Shown here piece after piece: positions 35,769 to 44,653 of a stretch of 64,000 bases of DNA (positions are counted from its first letter, which is position 1; each line of letters opens with the position of its first letter). A program made the position numbers and the translations under genes. The stretch is from Microbacterium maritypicum. Lineage in GTDB: Bacteria > Actinomycetota > Actinomycetes > Actinomycetales > Microbacteriaceae. The notes below the pieces were generated by a model. It had not been told where the DNA came from. It made no database searches and saw only the letters and a list, made by a program, of their open reading frames with translations. Location of the stretch: assembly GCF_008868125.1 (NCBI RefSeq), contig NZ_WAAQ01000003.1, forward strand, positions 357,539-421,538, given 5' to 3'.

Positions 35769-36215
35769 TCAGGTTCGGGAAATCGACAACAGCAGCAGTG
35801 AGGGCGCGGCCGGACGCCGCGACACGGGCACCGGCACCAGCAGCGGCGCGCGCACCGGACGGGATACCCGCAGTATCCGCAGCCGGCCCTGGAGCCGGGA
35901 AGCCGTCACGGCCGCCAGTACCAGCAGCGTGCACACCACCCCGATCAGGCACCCCCACGCCCCGGACGCATCGACGGACACCCCCGCAGAGGACGACGCC
36001 GTCCGGCCCTCCACCGGTGCCCCCGAGTCTGGGGTAGAGCCGGTCGCGACGGGGGAGCCCGCACTGGTGTCGGCGTGCGCGTCAGCCGTGGTGTGGGAGG
36101 TGGTCCAGCCGCCGATGATGAGCACAAGTGCCAGGCCCAGGATGGTCAGCAGCCGCCCCGACCACCACCCCGCCGCGATGACCCGGTCGGGCCGGGATCG
36201 GGGGTCGCGGGGCAT
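35769..36215 (-). CDS. DUF6153-like small membrane protein A
   Basis: The 148-residue protein has one N-terminal transmembrane segment (about 22-40), a Ser/Thr/Gly-rich outer region, a second hydrophobic segment with a Cys (WGCLIGVVCTLLVLA), and a tail ending PSLLLLSISRT. The same plan and tail recur in two other island proteins (46587-47051 and 47207-47677). I know Streptomyces DUF6153 proteins of similar plan with a PPSL-type end, so this is the likely family. No function is known. Copper context suggests metal handling in the envelope. Confidence 0.7.
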   Translation of the reverse strand: MPRDPRSRPDRVIAAGWWSGRLLTILGLALVLIIGGWTTSHTTADAHADTSAGSPVATGSTPDSGAPVEGRTASSSAGVSVDASGAWGCLIGVVCTLLVLAAVTASRLQGRLRILRVSRPVRAPLLVPVPVSRRPAAPSLLLLSISRT

Positions 36216-36603
36216 AGTCCCTCACTGTACCAATCCGACCTTTGCGTCTCCCGGATCTCGCCCGGCCGCAGGCCTTCCACGCCTTCGCCGACAGAGCAGC
36301 CACATCGCGTCCACCGGCACGTCGTTCTCGATTATCGGCGAACGACGTCCGTCTCCTGAGCGGAAGGATCAGTGCCCTCGGGGTGCCGTGGTGTCGGTCA
36401 AGGCGGGCAGCAGGATCGCCGTGACGCCGTCGGGGTCGAGTCTGCCGGTGCGGACTTCTTCGGCGGCGCCGTTGAGGACGGCACGGGTCGCTGAACTCCG
36501 CCGCGATCGTCTCGGCTGCGTCAGGTTCGCCCCACCGGGCACGTGCACCCGTCGGCACCCGAGGCGGCGCCGATTGAAAGAATACCTATAGGGGGTATAA
36601 GGT
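36216..36603. other. gene-poor spacer with decayed coding sequence
   Basis: No intact gene is seen in these 388 bases. Minus-strand fragments read like a degraded protein tail (a stretch with VLNGAAEEVRTGRLDPDG around 36410-36490), interrupted by frameshifts. The last 22 bases hold CsoR-type operator 2. Confidence 0.5.
36582..36598. promoter_or_regulatory. CsoR-type operator 2
   Basis: ATACCTATAGGGGGTAT fits ATACCC-N5-GGGTAT with one mismatch and has the same 17-base length as the other two sites. It lies 5 bases before the assigned GTG of the fused multicopper oxidase, or 41 before a TTG alternative, and overlaps TATAGG/GTATAA -10-like words. Confidence 0.75.
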
Positions 36604-38553
36604 GTGGGGGAGTCGTGTGCGAGGGAGAGGCGGGCGAGGTTGATTCAACCGATCGACTATTTCCTGGTCGCCTGGTTCGTGCTGGTCGCGATCAGCACGA
36701 TCTGGGTCGGGGTGGACCAGTTCCGTCACAACCCGGAGCCGGCGGTGATGAAGTGGGGCTTCATCCTGGTCACCCTCTACCTGGGGCCGATCGGGGCGCT
36801 GCTGTATGTGCTCGCGGACAAGGAGCCACGGCCGGGAGAGCATGAGGAGTTCACCCGGCCGCTGTGGAAGCAGGGCATCGGCTCGACCATCCACTGCGTC
36901 GCGGGCGATGCCACCGGCATCATCGTCGCCGCCGTCGTCGTCGCGTCGCTGGGCCTGCCGATGTGGCTGGATCTGATCATCGAGTACGCCGCCGGGTTCG
37001 CGTTCGGGTTGTTCGTGTTCCAGGCCCTGTTCATGAAGAACATGATGGGCGGCAGCTACTGGCAGAACGTGCGCCGCTCGTTCCTGCCCGAGTTCATCAG
37101 CATGAACTTGATGATGGCGGGCATGGCGCCGGTGATGTCGCTGCTGATGATGGGCCGCGACATGCGGGCCATGCTGCCCACCGAGTTGCTGTTCTGGGCG
37201 GTGATGAGTTTCGGGATCGCGGTCGGGTTCGTGCTCGCTTACCCCGTGAACGTGTGGATGGTGAAGAAGGGCCTCAAGCACGGTCTGATGACCGTCCGCC
37301 CCCAGCCCGCCACCCACCCCCAGGAGCATGACGCGCACGCGCAGCACAGCCCGCGGCCGGAGGCGCACGCCGGCCACGACCAGGCGGCGGGCGGTGCGTC
37401 GTCGCCGGGGTCGGGGCATGAGGCGCACCAGCCTTCTGGCGCCGGAGCGGTGACCGTGCCGCAGCTGACCGTGGTCGGCGCGTTCTCCGCGATCGCGCTC
37501 GTGGTCGGGATGGTCGCCCCCGCTAACGCCGTCAACATGACTCTCAGCGCGCACGACGTCGGTGGGCTGATCATGCCGCCCGGGATGATCATGACCCGTG
37601 ACACCCCCGCCGAGGCGATGCGGGACATGGCCGCCGTCGACCCGCGGGCCGCGACCGCCGCGTACGACGTGGACACCCGCGGTGATGAGGTGCTGGAACC
37701 TGCCCGCGTCGAGGACGGGGTGAGGGTGTTCGAGCTGACCGTGTCGCAGATCCGCTGGGAGATCCTCCCCGGCGTCACCGTCGACGCGTACGCGTACAAC
37801 GGGCAGATCCCGGGGCCTCGGCTGCAGGTCACCCAGGGCGACCGGATCCGCATCGACGTGACCAACGAGCTCGACGAGTCCACGACCGTGCACTGGCACG
37901 GCCTGGACGTGCCCAACGAGATGGACGGGCCCGCCGGGATCACCCAGGATCCCATCCAACCCGGCGACACCTACCGGTACGAGTACACGGTGAAGCAGTG
38001 GGGCACGTTCTTCTACCACTCCCACGATCACGCCGACCGGCAGCAGGCCCTCGGCCTGTACGGGGCGCTGATCATCGACCCCGCCGACCCTGGCCTGCAG
38101 CCGCCTGCCGATCGCGAGTACACGATCCAGCTGCAGGAGTGGCTGTCCCGGGAGGGGCTGACCTATCCGGCGATGCCGATGGAAGGGGGCATGCCGAACT
38201 ACTTCACCATCAACGGGAAGGCGTACCCGGCCACCGAGACCATCGACATGAAGGTGGGGGAGACCCTCCGGGTGCGGTTCATCGGCTCGAACACCAACGA
38301 CATCCACCCGATGCACATCCACGGCGGCCCGTTCACCGTCGTCGCCCGCGACGGGGCGGCCCTCACCACGGCGCAGCAGTTCCAGGCCGACACGATCAAC
38401 GTCGGGCCGGGACAACGCTACGACGTGCTCTGGAACGCGCTCGAGCCCGGCCAGTGGCTCATCCACTGCCACATCAACCACCACACCACCAACAACAACG
38501 TCGAAACCGACGGCGCTGGCGGCCTGACCATGATCATCAACGTCACCGAATAA
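36604..38553 (+). CDS. DUF4396-like membrane domain fused to a multicopper oxidase
   Basis: The 649-residue protein has an N-terminal four-to-six-helix membrane domain of DUF4396 type (about 15-235, with GIGSTIHCVAGDATG), a His/Gly-rich linker with HDAHAQH, one more helix, then a two-domain multicopper oxidase. Copper ligands are VHWHG (430-432), FFYHSH, HPMHIHG and HCHINHH (621-627). The residue five after the last His, where Met usually sits, is Asn632. It would oxidise Cu(I) at the outer membrane face. The start may be GTG 36604 or TTG 36640. Confidence 0.88.
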   Translation: MGESCARERRARLIQPIDYFLVAWFVLVAISTIWVGVDQFRHNPEPAVMKWGFILVTLYLGPIGALLYVLADKEPRPGEHEEFTRPLWKQGIGSTIHCVAGDATGIIVAAVVVASLGLPMWLDLIIEYAAGFAFGLFVFQALFMKNMMGGSYWQNVRRSFLPEFISMNLMMAGMAPVMSLLMMGRDMRAMLPTELLFWAVMSFGIAVGFVLAYPVNVWMVKKGLKHGLMTVRPQPATHPQEHDAHAQHSPRPEAHAGHDQAAGGASSPGSGHEAHQPSGAGAVTVPQLTVVGAFSAIALVVGMVAPANAVNMTLSAHDVGGLIMPPGMIMTRDTPAEAMRDMAAVDPRAATAAYDVDTRGDEVLEPARVEDGVRVFELTVSQIRWEILPGVTVDAYAYNGQIPGPRLQVTQGDRIRIDVTNELDESTTVHWHGLDVPNEMDGPAGITQDPIQPGDTYRYEYTVKQWGTFFYHSHDHADRQQALGLYGALIIDPADPGLQPPADREYTIQLQEWLSREGLTYPAMPMEGGMPNYFTINGKAYPATETIDMKVGETLRVRFIGSNTNDIHPMHIHGGPFTVVARDGAALTTAQQFQADTINVGPGQRYDVLWNALEPGQWLIHCHINHHTTNNNVETDGAGGLTMIINVTE

Positions 38554-38736
38554 CCCCACGAACCGAAGAACCGCCGCCGTTGTGGTCGCCGTTGCCGCGT
38601 CGAGTCACGTCCGCGCCCTCCGGCAGCACAGCAGGCGGATGCCAGGGGTGCCCAGCTCATCGTGCCCGACCGTTTCGGTTGCCGGAGGCCGAGATCGCCC
38701 GCCCGCCCGCAACGGGGCGCGGTGACCTCGCCGTGG

Positions 38737-40248
38737 TCAGGTGGTCGCGGGAGGGAGGACGCGTCGGCGGCGGGCGACGGTGACGGCCGCGGCGACCGTG
38801 AGTGCCGTCGAGACGGCGAGGAGCACGGCGCCGAGGATGATCTGCCCCGGTGACGGGGTGAGGGCGGTGACGGGCTGGTAGAGGTTGCGCTGCTGGCTCT
38901 GCGGGCCGGTGAGTTGCTGATCGACGGGCACCCACACCTCGAGGGTGCGTTCGCCGGTGGCGAACTGGGCGTACACGAACCACAGCCCCGGTGACGGCAG
39001 TGCCAGTTCCCCGGTGAAGGTACCGGGAGGCGGGGTGCCGGGTTGTGCGCGCAGCGGCGCGGTGAGGTCCTCTCCGGTGCGGCGGGCGACCAGACGGGAC
39101 GGGGTGAGGTCGGTGTCGTCGGTGAGGCGGATGCCGGTGATGGTGACGGTCAGCTGCCCGGTGCCGTCGCCGGTGACGGTCATCTGTGCGGTGCCGTAGG
39201 CGGTGCCCTGGCCGGGGTCGTGCGCCTGCGCGGGTGGGGGCGGGGCGAGGGCGACCAGCAGAAGGGTGAGGGCCGCGGCCGCGCCGCCGGATCGGAGGCG
39301 AGTCCCCGGCCGCACGGTGAGGGCGATCATGCTGACGATGATCACCGTGGTGGTGCCGACGGCGGACCAGGCGACGGGGGTGGGTGGGACGCTGCTGATC
39401 CCGGTCCCGGAGGCCAGCAGTTGCAGGGTGGTCACGGCGAGGGCGGCCACCGGCCACCGCCACCGGGGGACGGGCAGGGCCAGCAGGAAGAGCCCGGCCA
39501 CCGCGACCGGCAGGTCGGGGGCGAGCCACCCAGAGGTGGTGAGCAGCACCCACAGCACCACCCGGAACACCAGGTACACGGCGACGACGAGGACAAGGCG
39601 GGTGCGGCCGGGGACCAGGGTGGTGATCACCCATGCCGCGCCGAGCGTGGTCGCCAGCAGCAGCGGCAGGTACAGGGTCTCGGTGAACTGGGGCACGTCG
39701 GTGTCGTATTCCATCACGATGATCAGCGCCGCCCCCAGCACGCCTGCGGCCAGGGCGATCCGCGGCGGGGCGGGCACGTGCCGGTCGGTGCCGGTGAGCA
39801 GGCCGATCAGCACGCACAGGGTGCCGATCACCGACAGCAGGTGCGGGGGCGACCAGAGCACCGCGTCACGCCCGAACGCGGTGTGCCAGAACGCGTCGGC
39901 GGGCGCGGCCGCCGCGGTCGCGACCGCCGCAGCGACCGCGAGGGCGAACCCGGGAGTGCGGAACACGGCGGCCACGGATCGTGTCGCGGCCAGCCGCCGC
40001 CACCCCCAGCCGGCGATCACGACCCCGACGGTGAGGATCGACGCATACAGCAGCAGGTGCGGAGGGATGAAGGTGCTGTCCCGGCCGAGGGTGGTGTGCC
40101 AGGAGTCGTCCCAATACGCCGACCCAACCCCGGCGGCCGCGGCCGCTGCGGCGACCCAGACGCCCCCTGCCCCCAGCGCCGGGGAACCGCGGGCCGGGTC
40201 CGGCTCGGACGGGATGGGGGCGCGGTCACGGCTGCCGTGTGGTCGCAT
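38737..40248 (-). CDS. polytopic membrane protein with C-terminal YtkA/CopC-like domain
   Basis: The 503-residue protein has about nine transmembrane helices (30-350) with several conserved-looking His and Asp residues (WDDSWHTT, PADAFWHTAFGRD), a short signal-like stretch before AQAHDPG, an outer beta-rich domain (about 355-455) and a final helix. The beta domain looks like YtkA/FixH or CopC-type copper-binding modules. A role in copper uptake or delivery, as for CopD-CopC fusions, is plausible but unproven. RBS AAAGGA precedes the ATG. Confidence 0.68.
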   Translation of the reverse strand: MRPHGSRDRAPIPSEPDPARGSPALGAGGVWVAAAAAAAGVGSAYWDDSWHTTLGRDSTFIPPHLLLYASILTVGVVIAGWGWRRLAATRSVAAVFRTPGFALAVAAAVATAAAAPADAFWHTAFGRDAVLWSPPHLLSVIGTLCVLIGLLTGTDRHVPAPPRIALAAGVLGAALIIVMEYDTDVPQFTETLYLPLLLATTLGAAWVITTLVPGRTRLVLVVAVYLVFRVVLWVLLTTSGWLAPDLPVAVAGLFLLALPVPRWRWPVAALAVTTLQLLASGTGISSVPPTPVAWSAVGTTTVIIVSMIALTVRPGTRLRSGGAAAALTLLLVALAPPPPAQAHDPGQGTAYGTAQMTVTGDGTGQLTVTITGIRLTDDTDLTPSRLVARRTGEDLTAPLRAQPGTPPPGTFTGELALPSPGLWFVYAQFATGERTLEVWVPVDQQLTGPQSQQRNLYQPVTALTPSPGQIILGAVLLAVSTALTVAAAVTVARRRRVLPPATT

Positions 40249-40308
40249 GGTCTGTCCTTTCTGTGATGCGGCAGGGAGCCGGTCCGGCCCTGGCGGCTAA
40301 CGCCATGG

Positions 40309-40331
40309 CCCCGCTCCCGGCGGCAGCGGGG
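40309..40331. terminator. possible hairpin after the ccd/ccs operon
   Basis: CCCCGCT (40309-40315) and AGCGGGG (40325-40331) form a perfect 7-bp GC-rich stem with a 9-base loop. It lies 14 bases beyond the ccdA stop and before the next minus-strand gene. There is no T tract on that strand, so an intrinsic terminator is only a possibility. Confidence 0.4.
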
Positions 40332-40344
40332 TGTTAGAGGTGTG

Positions 40345-41073
40345 TTAGAGGGGGAGCACGGTGGCTCCGATGAGGTTCTGGATGCTGGAGGTGAGGAGTG
40401 TCCAGGCTCCGCTGATCATCGCGATGCCGGTGGCGATCATGAGGACCCCGCCGGTGATGTTGATGGTGCGGATGTGGCGGCGCAGGAACGTGATGCTTCC
40501 GGTGGCCCAGTTCAGGCCGGCGGCGGCGGCGATGAAGGGCAACCCCAGGCCCAGGCAGTAGGTGACGGCGAGGAGGGCGCCGCGGGCGGGGTTGCCGGTG
40601 GTGAGGCTGAGGGCGGAGATCGCGGCGAGGGTGGGGCCCAGGCACGGGGTCCAGCCGAGCCCGAACGCGATGCCGAGCAGGGGAGCTCCGGCCAGCCCGC
40701 TGGGTGGGTGGATGGCGGGTTTCGCGGTGCGTTGGAAGAGCCGGAACACGCCGAGGAACACGAGCCCCATCAGCAGGACCACGATCCCGAGGATGCGGGT
40801 GAGGAGATCTTGCCAGCGGATGAGCCAGGCCCCCAGGGCGCCGAACGCGGCCCCGTAGCCGATGAACAGGACGGAGAAGCCGAGGGTGAACAGTCCGGTC
40901 CCGGCCAGCGCCCGCCACCGGGAGACCCCCGCGGTGGTGGTGGTGCCGGTGAGGTAGCCGAGGTAGCCGGGCACGAGGGGGAGCACGCAGGGGGAGGCGA
41001 AGGACACCAGCCCGGCGAGGAGGGCTAGGGGGAGGGCGGCCCAGATGCTGCCGGCGGTGATGATCTCCCCCAT
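40345..41073 (-). CDS. ccdA: cytochrome c biogenesis thiol transporter CcdA
   Basis: The 242-residue protein has six membrane helices and the two redox cysteines, in FASPCVLPLVPGYLGYL and GWTPCLGPTL. It moves reducing power from cytoplasmic thioredoxin to the outside, here to the ResA-like lipoprotein encoded just upstream (TGATG overlap). The set serves heme attachment to cytochrome c, and could also keep outer copper-binding thiols reduced. Confidence 0.94.
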   Translation of the reverse strand: MGEIITAGSIWAALPLALLAGLVSFASPCVLPLVPGYLGYLTGTTTTAGVSRWRALAGTGLFTLGFSVLFIGYGAAFGALGAWLIRWQDLLTRILGIVVLLMGLVFLGVFRLFQRTAKPAIHPPSGLAGAPLLGIAFGLGWTPCLGPTLAAISALSLTTGNPARGALLAVTYCLGLGLPFIAAAAGLNWATGSITFLRRHIRTINITGGVLMIATGIAMISGAWTLLTSSIQNLIGATVLPL

Positions 41074-41702
41074 CAGGGGCTCGTCTCGGCGAGGACGGTG
41101 TCGATGAGGGCGGCGAGGGTGGTGCGGGTAGGCAGTTGCCCGATGATGCGGGCGGCCATCCGGCCGGTGCGGTCCAGGACGATTGTGGTGGGCACGGCGC
41201 CGGGGGCGGCTTTCCCGGCGAACGCGGCTTGCACCGTGCCGGTGGTGGCGTCCAGGATCGACGGGTAGGTGATGCCGAACTGGTTCTCGAACGCGGCGGC
41301 GGTGTCGGCGCTGTCGCGCACGTTGACGCCGATGAACACGACACCGTCGGGCTGGTAGGTCTGGGCGAGGGCTTCCAGGTCGGGCGCTTCGGCACGGCAG
41401 GGCGGGCAGGCGGCGTACCAGAAGTTCACCACAACGACCGAACCCGCCCACGCGGTGGAATCCGCCTGCTCCCCGGTGTCGGTGGTGCCGGTGAAGGTGA
41501 CCGGGTCGTCGCGCTGGTCGGCGGGGATCTCCCGCACGGTCTCGTCCGCGGACAGATACCCCGGGGACGGGGAGGAGGACAACAGGCCGGGCGTCTGGGC
41601 GGTGCACCCGGCCAGAAGCAGGACGAGCGCGCCGAACACGGCGACCGCGGCGGCGGTGACGGCGCGGCGGGGTGGGCGTGTCAGGGTGGTGGGGGTGCGC
41701 AT
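41073..41702 (-). CDS. resA: ResA/TlpA-like thioredoxin lipoprotein
   Basis: The 209-residue protein has a lipobox LLLAGC (Cys33) and a thioredoxin fold with CPPC (99-102) and the cis-Pro in AVPTTIV. It reduces apocytochrome c cysteines outside the membrane and receives electrons from CcdA. It is one of several lipoproteins in the island that would need the island's Lgt and Lnt. Confidence 0.92.
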   Translation of the reverse strand: MRTPTTLTRPPRRAVTAAAVAVFGALVLLLAGCTAQTPGLLSSSPSPGYLSADETVREIPADQRDDPVTFTGTTDTGEQADSTAWAGSVVVVNFWYAACPPCRAEAPDLEALAQTYQPDGVVFIGVNVRDSADTAAAFENQFGITYPSILDATTGTVQAAFAGKAAPGAVPTTIVLDRTGRMAARIIGQLPTRTTLAALIDTVLAETSP

Positions 41703-41721
41703 GCGGGATCACTCCGGTCGG

Positions 41722-41997
41722 TCAGGTGTTCGTGCTCTTGCTGGTGGGGCGGCGGCGGCCGGCGAGGATGGCGCCGGTGATCAGCAGCAGCGCCCCGGTC
41801 GGGTACCCGGCGACCAGGTCGAGCCAGCCGGAGGGCTGGCCAGGGCCGAACACTTCCAGGTGCGCGAGCCAGTGGATGATCGCGACGATCGCGCCGGCGG
41901 CCATCAGGGCCTGGCCGACCCGGACGAGCAGGCGGTGTCGCCGCCAGGCGCGTTGCGGGTCCTCAGCTGGGGCGGGGCGGGGGGTGGTGCGGGTCAT
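41722..41997 (-). CDS. small two-helix membrane protein of the ccs operon
   Basis: The 91-residue protein has two transmembrane helices (about 28-48 and 60-80) and basic ends. It lies between the ccsB stop (27 bases) and the resA start (19 bases), so it is in the operon. No family is recognised and there are no Cys. It may stabilise the heme-handling complex. Confidence 0.7.
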   Translation of the reverse strand: MTRTTPRPAPAEDPQRAWRRHRLLVRVGQALMAAGAIVAIIHWLAHLEVFGPGQPSGWLDLVAGYPTGALLLITGAILAGRRRPTSKSTNT

Positions 41998-42024
41998 GAG
42001 CGGGGTCCTTTCGCAGGGGGCGGG

Positions 42025-43023
42025 TCACAGTCCGGAGTAGGAGTGCAGGCCGGTGAAGAAGACGTTGACGACGCCGAAGTTGAACAGCACGGCGGCGAAG
42101 CCGACGATGCACAGCCAGGCGGCGCGGGTGCCGGCCCAGCCGCGGGTGGCGGTGGCGTGCAGGTATCCGGCGTAGAGCACCCAGATGATGAACGTCCACA
42201 CCTCTTTCACGTCCCACCCCCAGAACCTGCCCCAGGCGCGGCCGGCCCAGATCGCCCCGGCGATCAGGGTGAAGGTCCACAGGATGAACCCGACGATCGT
42301 CAGCCGGTATGCGAGTCGGTCCAGATCCTCCGGCCCGGGCAGACTGTCCCGCAGCCGGGTGAGCCGGGAGGGGAGGCTGCGGCGGCGGGTGGTGAGCAGG
42401 TAGGTGAGGGAGACGAGGAACGCGAGCCCGAAGAACGCGGTCGCCAGCAGCGCGACCAGCACGTGGATGACCAGCCACCCGGATTGCAGGGCGGGCATCA
42501 GGGGGACGACGGGGACGTAGAAGCTGACCGTCGCGACGCCGAGCAGCAGCACGGTCAGCCCGAGCACGGCGCTGCCCAGGTACGCCAGCCGCACCCGCAG
42601 CGACACGGCCAGGAAGGTGGCGATGATCAGGGCGGTGCCGGTGAGGGAGAACTCGAACATGTTCGCCCACGGCACCCGGTCCGCGGCGACCCCGCGCAGC
42701 ACCACCCCGGCAAGATGGAACACCCAGCCCAGCACGGTCAACACGAACCCGACCCGCGCCGCCTTCCCCGCCCCCCGTCCGCCCCCCGGGGCAGCGGCGG
42801 CACCGGGTGCGGTGTCGGGGGCGGGGGCGGTGGGTGTGCCTGCCAGGTCCGGGTCGGTGGTGCTGGTGGCGCCGGCGGTGACCGGCACCCGGACGGTGAC
42901 CGGGACGGCAGGGGTGCTGGCGCGGCGGGCGAGGTGAAGGGTGTAGGCGACGAATGCGGCGGCGTAGATCGCGATCGCCGAGTACACCAGCAGCAGGGAC
43001 AGGGCGTCAAGGAACGGGGTCAT
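42025..43023 (-). CDS. ccsB: cytochrome c biogenesis heme-handling protein CcsA/CcsB type
   Basis: The 332-residue product has about eight helices and the heme-binding WGWDVKEVWTFIIW segment with flanking conserved His (LHATATRGWAG). With ResB it moves heme and ligates it to cytochrome c. The ATG follows GAGGAGG and overlaps resB by 17 bases. A Pro/Ala-rich loop (60-105) is an insertion. Confidence 0.92.
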   Translation of the reverse strand: MTPFLDALSLLLVYSAIAIYAAAFVAYTLHLARRASTPAVPVTVRVPVTAGATSTTDPDLAGTPTAPAPDTAPGAAAAPGGGRGAGKAARVGFVLTVLGWVFHLAGVVLRGVAADRVPWANMFEFSLTGTALIIATFLAVSLRVRLAYLGSAVLGLTVLLLGVATVSFYVPVVPLMPALQSGWLVIHVLVALLATAFFGLAFLVSLTYLLTTRRRSLPSRLTRLRDSLPGPEDLDRLAYRLTIVGFILWTFTLIAGAIWAGRAWGRFWGWDVKEVWTFIIWVLYAGYLHATATRGWAGTRAAWLCIVGFAAVLFNFGVVNVFFTGLHSYSGL

Positions 43024-44653
43024 CAGAGCCTCCTCGAAGGGGTGCGGGGGAAGGGGTGAGGCGGGTGGCGAGGGTGTCGACGGTGGGTTGCAGGCGGGGG
43101 TCGTCGCCGCGGGCGAGCCCGGCGACCTCAAGCACCGTGCCGCCGTCCCGGCCGGTGGTTGCGCGGACCCAAAGGCGGCGGCGGGGCACGAACAGGGACA
43201 GGGCCAACCCGGCCATCGCGACGACCGCGGCGATCAGAGTGGGGGTTTGGGTGGGGTCGGCGGCGATCTCCAGCGACGCGAATCGGGGGATCGGGCCGAG
43301 CTCGATCGTGCCCAGCTCGTCCGGCAGCGGAACCGGGGTGCCGGGGACCAACTGCAGGGCGGGGGTGGGGGTGCCCCGCCCGGCGATCTGGGTGAGGGTG
43401 CTGGTGTCCAGTGCGTACACCGACACCGGGACCCCGGTGTTCAGGCCCAGGTCGCCGACGTACACGTTGAAGGTGACGACCGGGTCCAGCAGGTCCGGGT
43501 AGCTGGACGCGAACGCCCCAGAGGCGGTGGTCGCGCGGGTGGGGTACAGCATCCCGACCAGGCCGACCTGCTCGGCCAGCCCGTCGGGAACCTTCACGAT
43601 GCCCAAGCTGGTCAAATTCGCGTCCTGCGGCAGGAACGGGACCGTGTCACGGAACACGATCTTCCCGGCCGGGTTTCGGACGGTGAGGGTGGGGGCGTAC
43701 CCGTTGCCGAGCAGATAGATGTCGGTGCCAGCCACCGGCAGCGGCTCGTTGACCCGGATGCTGGAGGCCTGCCGGGTGCCGCCAGTGGTGGTCGTGACCT
43801 GCGCGTCGAACGTCTTCGGCATGCCGAGCGCGTTGACGTTGTCCAGGACGTAGTCGACGCGGAACCGGTCCAGGGTGAGGGAGAACGCCGGGATCTGCGT
43901 GTCAGTGATGAACCGGCCGGCGGTGAACGAGTCGTACGCGATCCGGGTGGACGCGAACGTCTGCCCCTCCACCAGCACCCGCTGCCCGGTGAACCGGAAC
44001 CCGCCGCCGACGCCGACCACGACCAGCACCGCCAGCAGCGCCACGTGGAACAGCAGGTTCCCGGTCTCCCGCAGGTAGCCGCGCTCGGCTGCGACCGAGT
44101 CCCGTCCGTCGTCGCCGCGGACCCGGCGGGTGCGGTACCGCTGCCGACGCAGCGCCTTCTCGGCCGCGTCCAAGACCGCACCGGGGGGCGTGTCGGGGAG
44201 GACGCGGCGGGTGTGGGCGGGCAGGCGGGACAGGTTGCGGGGGGTGGCCGGGGGCGGGGCGAGCAGCGCGGTCAGGTGGTGGCGGATGCGGGGGATGACG
44301 CAGCCGATCAGCGACGCGAACAACAGCAGGTAGATCGCGGAGAACCACACCGACCCGAACACGTCGTGCAGCTGCAGCAGGTCCACCGCCCACATCCAGC
44401 CCGGGTTGGTCTTGTCGAACTGGATCACCCCGTTCGGGTCGGAGGAGCGTTGCGGGATCAACGACCCGGGGATCGCGGCCACCGCGAGCAGCAGCAACAA
44501 CACCAGGGCGGTGCGCATGCTGGTCAGCTGCCGCCACGCCCACCGCGCCCACCCCGACACGCTCAGGCGCGGATTCGTGCGCTCCTCCACCGGCCGGTCG
44601 ACGTGATCGGCGGGCAGCTGCGGGGCCTGCTCACTGCGGATCGACACGCGCAT
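43007..44653 (-). CDS. resB: cytochrome c biogenesis protein ResB
   Basis: The 548-residue protein has three N-terminal helices (about 45-65, 95-115, 200-220), a large outer domain and a final helix (about 465-485), the ResB/Ccs1 plan. It forms the heme lyase complex with CcsB. The start overlaps lgt by 23 bases and the 3' end overlaps ccsB, so it is tightly coupled. Confidence 0.93.
   Translation of the reverse strand: MRVSIRSEQAPQLPADHVDRPVEERTNPRLSVSGWARWAWRQLTSMRTALVLLLLLAVAAIPGSLIPQRSSDPNGVIQFDKTNPGWMWAVDLLQLHDVFGSVWFSAIYLLLFASLIGCVIPRIRHHLTALLAPPPATPRNLSRLPAHTRRVLPDTPPGAVLDAAEKALRRQRYRTRRVRGDDGRDSVAAERGYLRETGNLLFHVALLAVLVVVGVGGGFRFTGQRVLVEGQTFASTRIAYDSFTAGRFITDTQIPAFSLTLDRFRVDYVLDNVNALGMPKTFDAQVTTTTGGTRQASSIRVNEPLPVAGTDIYLLGNGYAPTLTVRNPAGKIVFRDTVPFLPQDANLTSLGIVKVPDGLAEQVGLVGMLYPTRATTASGAFASSYPDLLDPVVTFNVYVGDLGLNTGVPVSVYALDTSTLTQIAGRGTPTPALQLVPGTPVPLPDELGTIELGPIPRFASLEIAADPTQTPTLIAAVVAMAGLALSLFVPRRRLWVRATTGRDGGTVLEVAGLARGDDPRLQPTVDTLATRLTPSPAPLRGGSDDPVP

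Noticed and set aside
36586..38559. 657-codon minus-strand frame across the fused oxidase
   Set aside because: The plus-strand protein has all copper ligands; the reverse frame is shadow sequence.
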